Shown here one piece after another: positions 31,675-44,298 of a DNA stretch of 64,000 nt (the stretch's first letter is position 1; each line of letters begins with the position of its first letter). Below the pieces are notes generated by a model. It searched no databases. It saw only the letters and a list, made by a program, of their open reading frames with translations, and had not been told where the DNA came from. A program made the position numbers and the translations under genes. The DNA comes from Helichrysum umbraculigerum (Eukaryota; Streptophyta; Magnoliopsida; Asterales; Asteraceae), in the NCBI GenBank assembly GCA_949592205.1, contig CATIUR010000011.1:806001-870000 (forward strand). Direction: 5' to 3'.

Positions 31675-32290
31675 GTCCATCCAATGGCCACTTTATTTTC
31701 ATGTTTGTGTGACGTTTTGTATCATTTAGTCACACAAGGAGTGATTTATTATGGGATTTGGTCACATAAAGTTAAGCCAAAAGTGGCCGTAGGTGATAAT
31801 AAGTGTGACCATGTGCCCTCTAATGTCAAGTAAACTTGTATTTTGTGTGACTATTGTCCATCCAATGGCCACTTTATTTTCATGTTTGTGTGACGTTATA
31901 TATCATTTAGTCACACAAGGAGTGATTTATTCTGGGATTTGGTCACATAAAGTTAAGCCAAAAGTGGCTGTAGGTGATAATAAGTGTGACCATATGCTCT
32001 CTAATGTCAAGTAAACTTGTATTTTGTGTGACTATTGTCCATCCAATAGCCACTTTATTTTCATGTTTGTGTGACGTTTTGTATCATTTAGTCACACAAG
32101 GAGTGATTTATTATGGGATTTGGTCACATAAAGTTAAGCCAAAAGTGGCCGTAGGTGATAATAAGTGTGACCATTGTTCACCCAATGGCCACATGATTTG
32201 TATTTTGTGTGGCGTTTTGCACTATTGAGTCACACAAATAGTGTAACAAACGGTGGCCACAATGTATGACTATATTACGTGAGTGCATCT
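31675..32290. repeat. Left subterminal repeats of the CACTA element, part 2 (181-bp units)
   Basis: AAGTGTGACC recurs at 31801, 31982 and 32163, a period of 181-182 bp. The units are nearly identical. Each holds four GTGTGAC/GTCACA words in both orientations, plus CCATCCAATGGCCACTTT and AAAAGTGGCCGTAGGTG. Together with part 1 the array has about five units. Confidence 0.9.
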
Positions 32291-32454
32291 TTTAGTCACA
32301 TATAAAAAATCAATAAGATGTGTAACAATTTGAATTATTATATATAACACCACAAATAAAAATTGGAATGTACATAATTAATTGCATGTAAAAGTTGGAA
32401 TGCACATGATCAAAATCGACTAATTACAAACATCACAGTTGTAACGATTTTTTA

Positions 32455-32974
32455 CTTTTCAGTTTGCTCTTCGCTTGCTTTAACATGGAATCACTAGACA
32501 CAAAAGATTTCCGCTTTTTCTTTGATATTTCTCGTACAGTTTTGTTCTCATCATGATCAGCTGACTTTTGTAGATAAGTAGGTGGTGGTGTTACCTGTAC
32601 AAGAAACAAGGCGCATATGTATCAAACACTAAATAAAATTTGAAGAACTATATGTATATGTAGTAAGATATATAAAAACGTGTACTATATATGTACCTCC
32701 TCATCAATAATCACTTTATCCTTGGGCCATGCACAAAAACCACCTTCTACATCCTTAACTGTTTTGACACCATTGTTTGCATTGTCCTGAATAAAAGCTG
32801 CATCCACTAACGATTTATCAACAGACACTTTGTAGCAATCGTTTGGGAGTGATCTGTTATGAAGCTTCAATTTTTCATTTGACATCCAGACAGTACCCAA
32901 CGCAATGATATTTGCCATCTTTAAGTGCCACAGTTTACACTTGTAAAACTAAAGAAAATGATAACGATTATTAC

Positions 32975-33058
<84 letters not shown>

Positions 33059-34216
33059 ATCGTAATTTGATTAAACTGAATAATGTATGAACATTTAGGA
33101 TTACATTACCTCCACCTACAGCGGTGTTGTCATTGTTGGAGGCAGATTCTTTTGCGATTCCGACTGTTTTGGTTGAGACGTGTTGTCTTGTGAATCTGGC
33201 GGCCTGTTTGACTCCTCAACAGATTTATAACAAATTTCCTATATAATACTCGGTAAATATCAAGTATGTAAAATTATTAAATCACAATGAGAAATACTAA
33301 AATCAAATTAACTCTAATGTTTTAACACTTACACTTGTTTCTGTTGGCATTTCTGAAGTTGTAAGTCCATAATTAGACTTGCGAGAGCTGTCATCCTTCC
33401 CACAATCAACATCACTTAAGGCAGTATTTCCGCCCTTCTGATCAGGATGGGTAGCGTTAGGAAATATATCCACTGTAGTAGACGTCACCTGCAATATAAA
33501 TTAAGAAATACATTTGTTAGCAACATGTTGTAAATTAAAGAATAAAATGTTAGCATAAGTAAAACAATGAAAATCTTTCCTGTAATCCTGGTACTTTAGG
33601 TGTCAATGCATCCAACCGACTCTTAAGTTCGATAACCATTGCCAGTGTTTGTGTCACTTGGCTGGACAACGTCGTTACTAATTTCTATTTGTCTTCATTT
33701 TTGCGTTTCTCAGCTGTAAGTTCTGCTTCAAGTACTTTGAATCTCACATCATCGTATGCTTTTCTGTTTCGGGGTAGATTAAAATACCTCTTGACTGTCA
33801 CTCCTCCTCCCACTCCTCTTGCATACCCAGACTTTTCGGGACCAAACACCTTTGTCAATCCGTCGCCATCGTCAACCTTTAAGGTTCCGGCTTTGATCTA
33901 CTCCTCAGCGGCTTCCTGCAGTAAAGATTCCATCAGGCAATTAATGTGTTTAATGCAAAATAAACATGAATTTATAAATGGAAATATTCATGTCAAAATG
34001 CTTACTACTGCATTTGCCTTTTCTTTGGTTGTTTCGTCTCGAAATACCCCTTCTTTGCTTTGCCTTCCTTTCACCCACAAAATAGCACGTGGGGGTTCTT
34101 CATGTTGTTCAATAACTTTTTCTTCGATCTTATAATCATCAAATACACATGTAAAGTTACCAATTAATATATTAACTTAGACAATAAAAAAACAGAAACA
34201 AATTACATTTAAGACT

Positions 34217-34271
<55 letters not shown>

Positions 34272-35464
34272 GTAATTAGAAACAAACATTCGATTTGTCA
34301 ATGTAAGTACCAATTTCTTTTTCACATATATGTATCCACCACGTCCCATCGTATGCGGATAAACAGACTTGGAGCGCGCCTCTTTTGATGCACGTGACTT
34401 GTGCTTAGTTACAGAAGAACAAAATGATAATTAATTAGTTTAGGCATAAATTTGCAAACTCAAAGCATATGAAAGCTGTATGGAGTTAAATATAAATGAC
34501 CATCATTAACCTGGTAATTTTCCGTGCTCGTATACTCTACGAATGCGCCCCATTCCACGGATGTGACAATTGAACTGTATTTGAATGGAACTTCATTTAG
34601 ATTTGAAGGTGTGTCTAGGTTGGGCAGGATGTACTTTTCCCTCAATTTCCTTCTGAAAGTCCGTAGATGCCCACCTAGACGATGCATTACTTTCCCTTTG
34701 TATGTCTCCTCAACATCAAAATATCGCTGCAATATTAGAATACTCAATTGGATCAAAAACTGAAAGTAATTGTAACAAAACATCTTTATCTTAGTTTAAC
34801 ACAAAACTGATCAATATACTAGGTAGCAAACAGATTACATATACTAGATATAGCATGGTCTTATATAATTAATATACACGCGTCTAAGACTTTTGCTCAA
34901 ATCTAAAATTATATATTACAGACTACAAAACGTCATATATAATGTATTCTCAACATTCATGAGTCTGTTTAACAGCAATCTAATGTGGTGTTTTAACATT
35001 AACAAATTAATTAAATATATATACTTGCATATATATAATGTATAGTGCATTCTCATAGTATTAATTTTTTAATAAAGGAAATTAAAGGGATCTGATCAGT
35101 GTTTAAAACTTGCCGTGATTTCATCCCATAGTTTTGCTCTTGATTCTGAAACGACCTTCTTCCATGTAAGAATCTTTAAGCCTATGTTCTCACAAACCAT
35201 GTCTCCTAAGAAACTTGCAAACACTGCGCTGTGATCCCCTGTGAGCCTGCCCATCGAATCGAAGGCTACCTTGAGTTTTGATGCACCGGGTTTGCTAAAG
35301 TTGTTGCGAAACCTAGATAGCCTTGTTATGCCCCTCGGTGGAACTATTTTGATTGTTGAATTAACACGGGCATCATGTTCTTCATCTGAAGATGAATCAT
35401 ACTCCTCTGATTCATACATCTCATCTTCGTTGCCATGATAAACATTATCAGCTGCTTTATCCAT
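32455..35464 (-). pseudogene. TNPA-like CACTA gene (Transposase_24 type), multi-exon
   Basis: The minus-strand start is ATG 35464. Exon blocks, 5' to 3': 35464 to about 35100 (acidic N-terminus, then RGITRLSRFRNN, FDSMGRLTGDHSAVFASFLG, LWDEITA); 34726-34511 (RYFDVEETYKGKV, VEWGAFVEYTSTENYQ); 34403-34311 (SRASKEARSKSVYPHTMGRG); about 34130-34005 (EPPRAILWVKGRQSKEG); 33920-33590 (KVFGPEKSGYARGVGGGVT plus a coiled coil); 33494-33303; 33232-33117; 32918-32700 (LHNRSLPNDCYKVSVDK, VEGGFCAWPKDKVI); and 32596-32455 (basic Lys-rich tail). The order fits plant TNPA-like proteins, which bind subterminal repeats. Two TAG stops lie in the 33.6-33.9 kb exon frame (after EAAEE and KNEDK), and one donor near 33587 is not GT, so the gene is probably dead. 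Confidence 0.75.
32977..33057. repeat. (TA)n-(TG)n microsatellite in an intron
   Basis: A TA run followed directly by a TG run, within an intron of the TNPA-like gene. Further pure TA runs lie at 34219-34264 and 37099-37140. Confidence 0.95.
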
Positions 35465-36060
35465 GATCCTTTAGTTGTTTAGGAGAGAGTAGTAAAAGAT
35501 AATGTTTTGGTTAGTGTTTAATTTAGATCGGAATAAAAGTGTAAAAACAGATTAATGATTGTTTGGGCTTGTGGTTTGTAGGCATTAACTGTAATTATCG
35601 ATTTTTTAGGAAGGTAAATGGTCACGACTAATTTAAAAATTTTCGCCAAATTTAAATTTAAAATTTTCAGCCACAAATTTGGCTCCAAAAAAAAAAAAGA
35701 AAAGAAAACAATAATTGTTTTATATTTATTTTACGAAATATAACAAAAACGCTTCATATAGATTAGTGGTAAAGGTGGTGGATAATGTTGTCTGCTGGTC
35801 GCGTGTTCAAGTCTTGCATGTTACTTTTTTTTTTTTTTTTTTTTGTAAAGTGATCATGTTATATTTTAATGTGAAATATCTTTACTTTCTTATAAAGGGT
35901 TTCCACATTATATTAACAAACTTACCCTTTAAAAGATGCTAAAAGTCAATTATACCCTTATCGTTAGTTTAATGTATATGGAAACTAAGAAGATATTTCC
36001 AAATGATACTTACTGATTAATTGGTCAAATATGAAAGTCACTTATCAATGTAATAAGTTA
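35465..36060. other. Spacer upstream of the TNPA-like gene
   Basis: Would hold its promoter; no clear TATA box was fixed. A T-run is at 35826-35844. AT-rich and not coding. Confidence 0.4.
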
Positions 36061-36758
36061 TCTACTACTACTTATAAAGTGTGTCTATTATTGAGTCTTA
36101 AACTTCTTAAAAATAATTAAAATACCCAAACTACCTCTCTTACATTTACCATGCATTTACTTGCTATATATGGAATCAAATCGAATTAAAATATTACCAA
36201 ATTATTTCTAATCAAATTTGTAATTAAATTTCTTTACATAAGTAAAGATTATCAACAAATGATTTGTACTTAGTTAATTGATTTTTTTTTATCAACCATG
36301 TTTTTTGGAAATTCTTTTATTTTTAATATATTTTGTGTAGTTACTAATTCATAATTACTATTTTAAGTACTTATTGGTTTTGAGAAATGCTTTTATATAT
36401 TATTCGGAACTGAGATTCTTTTGATTTGATTTTAAATGACAAGTACGATCTTACAATAAAATGATGTCGTTCTTATAAACGTCACCTAAATGAAGATTAC
36501 AAGTTTGTAAAACTCATTCTACGAACCGATGTAGTGTAAACGCTTTCTCATTTTCAGAGTTATTAAAAAGTAAAAAAATAAGAATTAAACTTACTCTCAA
36601 AGCTATATGCAAGCTGGAGACGTTCTACATCCCAACCAAAAATTTGCATATGATGAGATAATGCGGTATGTAGATGATTGCCCATACGTGTTATATATAA
36701 ATGGACCCAGAATTTTTTTGTTATAACCGGCCGCTGCAAAGCGCGGGTAATATACTAG
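36061..36758 (+). mobile_element. Small non-autonomous Helitron
   Basis: The 5' end TCTACTACTACTTATAAA follows an A (36060). The 3' end has a GC-rich imperfect hairpin (CCGCTGCAAAGCGCGGG, 36731-36747) and then CTAG (36755-36758) before a T. Insertion between A and T without duplication is the Helitron rule. The host sequence on both sides matches a local repeat (AATGTAATAAGTTA ... TTACTAATAACACA), which supports the ends. There is no coding content. Confidence 0.75.
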
Positions 36759-36860
36759 TTACTAATAACACATTTACAATCACTTATTAATGTAATAAGT
36801 TATTACTAATAACACATTTACAATCACTTATCAATGTAATAAGTTATTATTAATAACCCG
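36759..36860. repeat. 56-bp direct repeats flanking the Helitron
   Basis: TTACTAATAACACATTTACAATC...AATGTAATAAGTTA occurs twice in a row after the Helitron, and its end (CACTTATCAATGTAATAAGT) also occurs just before it at 36038-36058. The Helitron therefore landed inside this short tandem repeat. Confidence 0.75.
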
Positions 36861-37094
36861 GAATCGAAAGCTTATTGATCCACCCGAGTTCGAATAACCC
36901 GAGTTTTAGTAGTTGCATTTTGATTCCTCATTATTGATTAATCAGTTTTAACCATTAACCATGTGTGTTAACAGTTTTGATTTCAAACCAACAAAATAGT
37001 AAAACACAAAATATATGAAATCTAATGCACATAATTAAATTGAGCAGCAAAACAAATAACAAATTGTACTAACAAACACACGAATTCAAATTAA

Positions 37095-37141
<47 letters not shown>

Positions 37142-37193
37142 CAGCAAAAAATATGTACATAATTAACTAATTGTACCAATTAACTACCTAATT

Positions 37194-38192
37194 TTAATTC
37201 AAATCCCAAATGGCTGCAAACCTGAGGTAACACGCGTCCCACAAACAAACGTTACAACAAAACAGCCATTCACGGCGGTGCCACCACGCATTGAATAATC
37301 TATCCCTGGATGCATGGTGGTGTGTACAACTAAGGCAGACAGGAAATTCCCTGTGCGTTAATCGCTCGTGATCCCACTGCAGCAGTTCACTAACCTTGGT
37401 CACGCTTTGTACCACATCCCTATGACTTGCTACCTTTGTGTATTCGTCATTCAGGAGACGCCTTGCTTCTGCTATCCTTTCTCCACCTTCTACCATCAGC
37501 AACATACCAAGGACAAGGGTAGCATCACTTTGTCCCAACTTCGCTGCCTGCTGTAGCATCTCCTTTCCCGCCGCCTCATCGCCAATATAAAACACCTTCA
37601 TCTGATCAGCACACCAAATAAACATAAATATGTATGTAACAGAGTACCATGCATCAAAAAATTAAATTGATTGGAAGATAAGACGTACCACTCCATCTCT
37701 AAACAACATGTTTATGTTTCCCTTTTCCCTCAAAAGTGCTAGCAGCTCAAATTGAATAAACAAAAACCTAAGTGAAAAGATGGAATCAACTTCCATCCTC
37801 AGATACACCTCATCCGAGCCCCTGCTCGTGCAAAGGTTTTGCAACTATAATGTAGGTAAACAGGAAAGCAAAATAAATCCCTCATAAATGGTAATTTCTG
37901 AAACACTAAATTTTTGGATACAATTTAAATCCGAGCCCTAATAAATGCGATACAGTTCTTTAAAGTTCTACTTAATAAATCGCTTAAATAGGCAAACGCA
38001 GTGTTATTTAACTTGAATCTATAGTGCTAACTAGGGTTTGTAAACTTACAGCGTCTTGCACTTGAAAACGTCGATGGCACTTGAAGCCCCCAAATGCGCT
38101 AATATGTTTGCAATCACTCCTTCCGGAAGATCAGATAGCGACAACCCGTGTTCCATACTCAGTCGGCATTTTTTTGCAAGTTGGAATTCCAT
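37194..38192 (-). pseudogene. F-box gene copy carried inside the CACTA element, three exons, one frameshift
   Basis: Minus strand. Exon 1 38192-38050: LSLSDLPEGVIANILAHLGA is the F-box. Exon 2 37844-37689: CKTFARAG, then a small frameshift, then SDEVYLRMEVDS and LLALLREKGNINMLFRDGV. Exon 3 37601-37194: GDEAAGKEMLQQAAKLGQSD and ATLVLGMLLMVEGGERI (a SEL1-like helix pair), then CL.C..HHASRDRLF and WLFCCNVCLWDACYLRF. The layout matches the plant F-box family like At2g35280/At1g67623, SCF ubiquitin-ligase adaptors. Splice sites are GT/AG (38049, 37845, 37688, 37602). The only lesion seen is the shift near 37820. Kept introns mean it was copied as DNA, not through mRNA. Confidence 0.75.
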
Positions 38193-38460
38193 GAGTATGA
38201 TCTTGTTTGAAGTTTTGGTTATGCTCTGTTTCAGAGTGTTTTGGAAGTTGGTACGCCGGGAACTGGAACGTCTGGTGATGAAGGGTACTCACCACACGCC
38301 GCCAATTTTGGTCTTATAGTCAATTACAGAAATACCCTTAAAAATAATAGGCTTCTTATTCAATTAGTAAGGGTATTTATGTCAATAACACGTTTATTGT
38401 ATATATTTAGACGTGTACATATATGGTAACAAGATAATTTATTTTTATACTTGATACATA

Positions 38461-38700
38461 ACTTAGGATAAGTGTTATTATTCAATAAATGATGAAATAA
38501 TTATATCCTAAGTTTGTTAGTGGCGCGTGTGACATACCTTGGTACAAAACTTATGATATAATTATTATTCCATAAATGATGAAATAATTATATCCTAAGT
38601 TTGTTAGTGGCGTGTGTGACATACATTGGTACAAAACTTATGATATAATTATTATTCCATAAATGATGAAATAATTATATCCTAAGTGTTATTATTTTGA
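38461..38700. repeat. 87-bp tandem repeat, block 1
   Basis: About 2.5 copies of the unit found at 39126-40000, separated from it by about 430 bp of other sequence (38700-39126) that includes an ACCCGA-word cluster at 38955-39110. Confidence 0.9.
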
Positions 38701-39125
38701 TTAAACCCTACTCCAACATAGATTTCATTTACACATTATGTTTACTCTTTTCATATTTGCAGCTTATTTAGTCTCCCTCTATCTTTTGCTTTGTTGTCTA
38801 TAATTGTTGGTATGGCGCGTTATATAGAATATACATTAGTTTCAACCAATATCAATATCTACTCTTAGGTTATATAGTGTACAATAGTATGATTTAATCA
38901 TAATAGTTGATGAAGTAGTTGGAATTCACTATCGCGATATTTCCAATAGCTAACCCGATAAATACATCAACCCGACCCGATTCGACCCGAACCTGAGTTG
39001 ATCCGAAACCGAAAACCCGATTCCTTATAGGGTCGGGTTACGGGTTACATTCTTTCAAACCTCAACCCGATTCAACCCGACTCTAATGGACCTGAAACCC
39101 GATAACCCAACCCTATAACACCCCT

Positions 39126-40010
39126 ACGTGTGACATACCTTGGTACAAAAATTATGATATAATTATTATTCCATAAATGATGAAATAATTATATCCTAAG
39201 TTTGTTAATGGCGCGTGTGACATACCTTGGTACAAAACTTATGACATAATTATTATTCAATAAATGATGAAATAATTATATCCTAAGTTTGTTAGTGGCG
39301 TGTGTGACATACCTTGGTACAAAACTTATGACATAATTATTATTCAATAAATGATGAAATAATTATATCCTAAGTTTGTTAGTGGTACGTGTGATATACC
39401 TTGGTACAAAACTTATGATATAATTATTATTCCATAAATGATGAAATAATTATATCCTAAGTTTGTTAGTGGCGCGTGTGACATACCTTGGTACAAAACT
39501 TATGACATAATTATTATTCCATAAATGATGAAATAATTATATCATAAGTTTGTTAGTGGCGCGTGTGACATACCTTGGTACAAAACTTATATTATTATTC
39601 CATAAATGATGAAATAATTATATCCTAAGTTTGTTGGTGGCGCGTGTGACATACCTTGGTACAAAACTTATGACATAATTATTATTCCATAAATGATAAA
39701 ATAATTATATCCTAAGTGTTATTATTCCATAAATGATGAAATAATTATATCCTAAGTTTGTTAGTGACGCGTGTTACATACCTTGGTACAAAACTTATGA
39801 CATAATTATTATTCCATAAATGATGAAATAATTATATCCTAAGTGTTATTATTCCATAAATGATGAAATAATTATATCCTAAGTTTGTTAGTGGCGCGTG
39901 TGACATACCTTGGTACAAAACTTATGATATAATTATTATTCAATAAATGATGAAATAATTATATCATAAGTGTTATTATTCAATAAATGATGGAATGAAA
40001 CTTAGGATAA
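39126..40010. repeat. 87-bp tandem repeat, block 2 (about ten units)
   Basis: The unit runs CCATAAATGATGAAATAATT, ATATCCTAAGTTTGTTAGTG, GCGCGTGTGACATACCTTGG, TACAAAACTTATGA(C/T)ATAAT, TATTATT. Within each unit ATAATTATATCCTAAGTTT is the inverted match of AAACTTATGATATAATTAT, so every unit can form a hairpin with the GCGCGTGTGACATACC part at the loop. Some units are shortened to about 46 bp. It contains the GTGTGAC word of the subterminal repeats. Confidence 0.92.
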
Positions 40011-40099
40011 GTTGTATTAATCAATGAAACTAAAAGAAAAAAAACATGCCTCAGCCTAGATTCGAACACAGGTTTAAATGGTAGCCGTCATATACCTTT

Positions 40100-40400
40100 A
40101 CACAACACACAGAAACCACTCAAGCACAAGATCTTTTTGTTCATTTTTATGTAAGGTATTCATTTAAAGTGTATGAAGGTGAGTTTTCTATAATTCCCCT
40201 AATTTACTTAATTAAAACCCTAATTATTTACAAAACACCGCCGTACACAACACACAGAAACCACTCAAGCACAAGATCTTTTTGTTCATATTTATGTAAG
40301 GTATTCATTTTAAAGTGTATGAAGCTGAGTTTTCTATAATTCCCCTAATTTACTTTATTAAAACCCTAATTATTTACAAAACACCGCCGTACACAACTAA
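40100..40400. repeat. 145-bp tandem duplication just upstream of the transposase
   Basis: CACAACACACAGAAACCACT occurs at 40101 and 40246, and the unit ends ACAAAACACCGCCGTA each time. The copies differ at a handful of bases. It ends 20 bp before the transposase ATG, so it duplicates its probable promoter or 5' leader. Confidence 0.9.
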
Positions 40401-42769
40401 TCTAAGATTCAAAACCTCCAATGGACAAGTCTTGGATGGGAACAAACAGGATGAACACACGTTATATAGATGGAGTAAAATCATTTATTGATTACGGGGT
40501 AGGCAACTTGAAGAAGAAGACTAACATCGACCCTCAAGTAAATAAACAACATGTTAAGATCCCATGTCCATGTACCAAATGTTTAAACCATGTAGTGCGT
40601 AAAGTGGAGGAAGTGCATTTCCATTTATTCGGTAATGGCATTGATCTAAACTACACAAAGTGGACTAAACATGGAGAAAAGGATGATTCATCATCAAGTG
40701 CCGTGGAACATCACAATGGTGCAACAGATTTTGTTGACACCCAAACGGATTTTGATTCAGACATTCCAACAGATGCCCCAGAAACAGTTGAAATGGTAAA
40801 TGCTGCAAACGATAATTTTGATGATGAGGATCCGGATGACCAAGTCAAGTTTTATGAACTACTTTCAGACGCAGAGAAGCCGCTTTACAAAGGATGTCCG
40901 TTCACAAAGTTGTCAGCAATTGTTCAACTACTAAACTTGAAAAGTAAGTATGGTTGTTCTGATAAGTTCTTTACTGAACTACTAGGATTGTTAAAAAAGA
41001 TGCTACCTGATGATAATGAACTGTCGGAAAAAACTTATCAGGCAATTTTTTTTTTGAAATTAATGGGGTCAGGATACCAAAAGACAGATGTATGTGTAAA
41101 CAATTGCCTTCTTTACTGGAAAGACGATGAGGGATCGACTGTGTGTAGAACTTGTGGGACATCAAGATGGAAGCTGGATCAGAAGACAAATAAAGTGAAA
41201 GATAAAATTCCAGCAAAGGTAATGTGGTATTTTCCAATAATACCAAGATTGAAACGACTCTTTAGGATTGAAAATATTGCCAAAGAATTAAGATGGCACG
41301 CGACTAGGAGGGAAACAGATGGTGTGTTACGTCACCCCGCAGATTCACGGGCATGGCGTACCATAGATACAAAATTCCCCGAAATTGCAAAAGATCCAAG
41401 AAATCTAAGGCTAGGAATATCGGCTGATGGGGTTGACGTCAACAGAGGAAATAGGCATCACAGTGTGTGGCCAGTTTTAACTGTCATTTACAACCTTCCT
41501 CCATGGTTGTGTATGAAAAGAAAGTTTATATCGCTTTCTGTGTTGATACCTGGATACCCGGGAAATGATATCGATGTTTTTTTGGAACCGTTGGTTGATG
41601 ATCTGCAAACCTTATTCGAGAAAGGGGTTGACACATATGATGCTTCCACAAAAGAAGTCTTTAATCTACGTGCGGTTGTGTTATGGACAATAAATGATTA
41701 CCCTGCACTCGGTACTTTATGTGGCTACCCAACCAGTGGATACAAAGGTTGTGTAGTATGTGGGAAACAAACAGATTGTGTTAGACTTCCTGCGTCATCC
41801 AAGCAGAGTTATGTTGGTCACAGAAGATATCTACCATATACACACACGTTCAGAAAGCAAAAGAAGGCGTTTAATGGACAACAAGAATTCCGCCCGTCTC
41901 CAATTCCAATGACTGGGGAAGAAATATACAACGAGGTCAAACATATTGAAAATAAGTGGGGAAGGGTAAACCGACCAAACAATAAGGCATCAGGAGACCA
42001 GAAAGATGCGAGAGGGATAGGTGGGAAGATCCAAAAGCACAAAAGGAAAAGAGGAGCTCAAGATGGTAGTTCAAGCCAGATAGATGATCAACATGATGCG
42101 TACTGGAAGAAATTCAACATTTGGTATCGAAAACTGAAGTATTGGAGGCATAATGAAGTTAACCACTGTATTGATTTCATGCATATAGAAAAGAATGTTG
42201 GTGGGAGTCTAGTCGGAACTTTGCTAAATGTTCCAGGAAAGTCGAAAGATGGAGAGAATGCTCGATTGGATCTGAAAGAGTTGGGGATAGATAAACCAAA
42301 GTTGTTTGCTAGGAAAGAAGGAGACAAAACAATACTACCTCCAGCAGGTTACACATTAACGAATGCCGAGAAAGACCTCTTTTGTGAAACGTTATACAAC
42401 ATCAGGGTACCTCAAGGCTATTGTTCAAATTTCTCATCTTTAGTCAGCCTAAAAGACAGGAAGCTCATCGGCCTTAAATCACATGACTATCACATGCTAA
42501 TGCAAGAGTTTTTGCCCATTGCAACACGGTCAATCATGGACCAACCCACATGATATGCTATCATCAGGTTTTGCTTTTTTTTAAATCGATATGTAGCAAA
42601 GAAATAGTATTGGATGAACTAGATAAGATGCAAGAAGAACTTTGTGTCACACTCTACCTGCTCAAAAAGTTCTTTCCTCCATCATTTTTTGATATTATGG
42701 TCCATTTGACTGTGCACCTAACCAGGGAGGTAAAATTATGTGGTCCGGTATGCTTTCGTTGGATGCATC

Positions 42770-43808
42770 TGAGAGTCCCGTGATCACTATTGATTAGTGA
42801 TTTGGAATCACAAAGTGTAAAGTTTAATTGTAGAAGGGGGGTTGAATACAATTAAAAACTTTTTCTGATTTTAACTAAGTTAGTTGAAAGTTTTTAATCG
42901 TTATAACAGAAACAGAGTATATCAGATAATATATATATGACAATATCAAAGAACAATGTAATAGTAGCTGACATGGTGCATTGTATTGATCATAAAATTC
43001 ACAAGTGTTAAATGCGGAATGGATTAACCAAAGTTAATCCAATTCAAACACTTAGCTAATCTATTACAGTTGAGATGAACAGCAGTGGACAAACACGATG
43101 ACTGTTCACTCGATGAATCGCTAAGTCGTGCTTAGACAAACTACTCACTGACACACAAGTGATTAACACGAACTGAAGGACTAGCCTCTACAGTACAAAA
43201 CACTGAACTATTTATACTACAAGAGTTCCTAAAATATCGCCTACAAAATAGGATCTTCGAAGGACACGTGTCACTGCTTGATTGGTTTGAACTCTAATGA
43301 ACCGACATTCTGCGGGTCCCAATTCTGTTACCGCAAATATTTCATTAACTTAAAACCAATAAATTGCTGCCACGTAATCTTTCAGACATACTTCAAGCTG
43401 GAACACTCTTGCTGATGTATAGATAAGTACAGTACTTTTAGTACTTGATGATAGAGAGGCTTTATTGAATAGTCCCTGAAGATGCAGTAATCCTCCCCAC
43501 TCACTGCGAGCTAACATGCTCTTGTAGAATGACTTGAACTAAAGATCTTCAGTGACTAGCTGTTATTCTGGCAGTGACTTTTGCCTTTATTGATTTGAAG
43601 AAGTTAAGCTCTCGCTGACGTTGATCAGCGACACACCAAGTTGAGCTTTAACTCTTCCTCAGTATATCAAGCAGAATAAATGACGATCAGCGAAACCTAT
43701 CATCAGCAACAGCAGCTTCGATACAATCAATTTCTTCATTGAGTAGTGAACAGTTGAGTTGGTCAGCAACCAGTGACTTCATCATGGTCAGCGACCAGTG
43801 ACTCAACA
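42770..43808 (-). repeat. 3' LTR of the Sirevirus-like element
   Basis: 1039 bp. Its plus-strand start TGAGAGTCCCGTGATC lies inside the Trp-Met codons of the transposase, and it ends CGACCAGTGACTCAACA. A polypurine tract adjoins it at 43809-43821. An AP2-independent TATA-like TATTTATA box (minus strand, about 43207-43215) fits an LTR promoter. Confidence 0.9.
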
Positions 43809-44046
43809 ATCTCCCCCTAAATGATTGTGATTGAAGCTCCCTAGACAAACTAGTTACTGAAAGAAGTTTATAGTCAGTGACTTATACTTTGATCCATTCA
43901 TTTTTCTTTTTGGATTCTTTTGATATGATCTGAGTTTTGCACTTTGGTTTTCTCAAAAGATCAGATATTATTGAACTGCAAAATATAAAGTACAGATAAT
44001 TTTTCAGTTACAATATATCTAATTTATTATATACTTTAAATCTACA

Positions 44047-44180
44047 ATCTTCAGCGTTTAGATGAATAGCAGAGATTCCTACTATCTTCAGCGATCAGAT
44101 GAATAGCAGAGATTCCTACTATCTTCAGCGATCAGATGAATAGCAGAGATTCCTACTATCTTCAGCGATCAGATGAGATA
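44047..44180 (-). repeat. 37-bp tandem repeat in the element's 3' non-coding region
   Basis: ATCTTCAGCG(A/T)T(C/T)AGATG recurs at 44047, 44084, 44121 and 44158, exactly 37 bp apart. It lies between the extra frame and the 3' LTR. Confidence 0.9.
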
Positions 44181-44298
44181 GTGACTTAAGACTTTCAAGC
44201 CTACAATCTTCAGCATGACATCTTTTCACGAAGCTTTAACCGACTGAAAATCAATGAACCTTCATCTTCAGATACTTAGGTTGTAGAAGGATTCATTG

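Noticed and set aside
31793..32228. Two similar frames reading (F)CVTIVHPMATLFSCLCDV
   Set aside because: They are simply the 181-bp subterminal repeat translated twice.
28595..32290. CRISPR-like regular spacing of GTGTGAC repeats
   Set aside because: The units are long, directly repeated and lack variable spacers; they are CACTA subterminal repeats in a plant genome.
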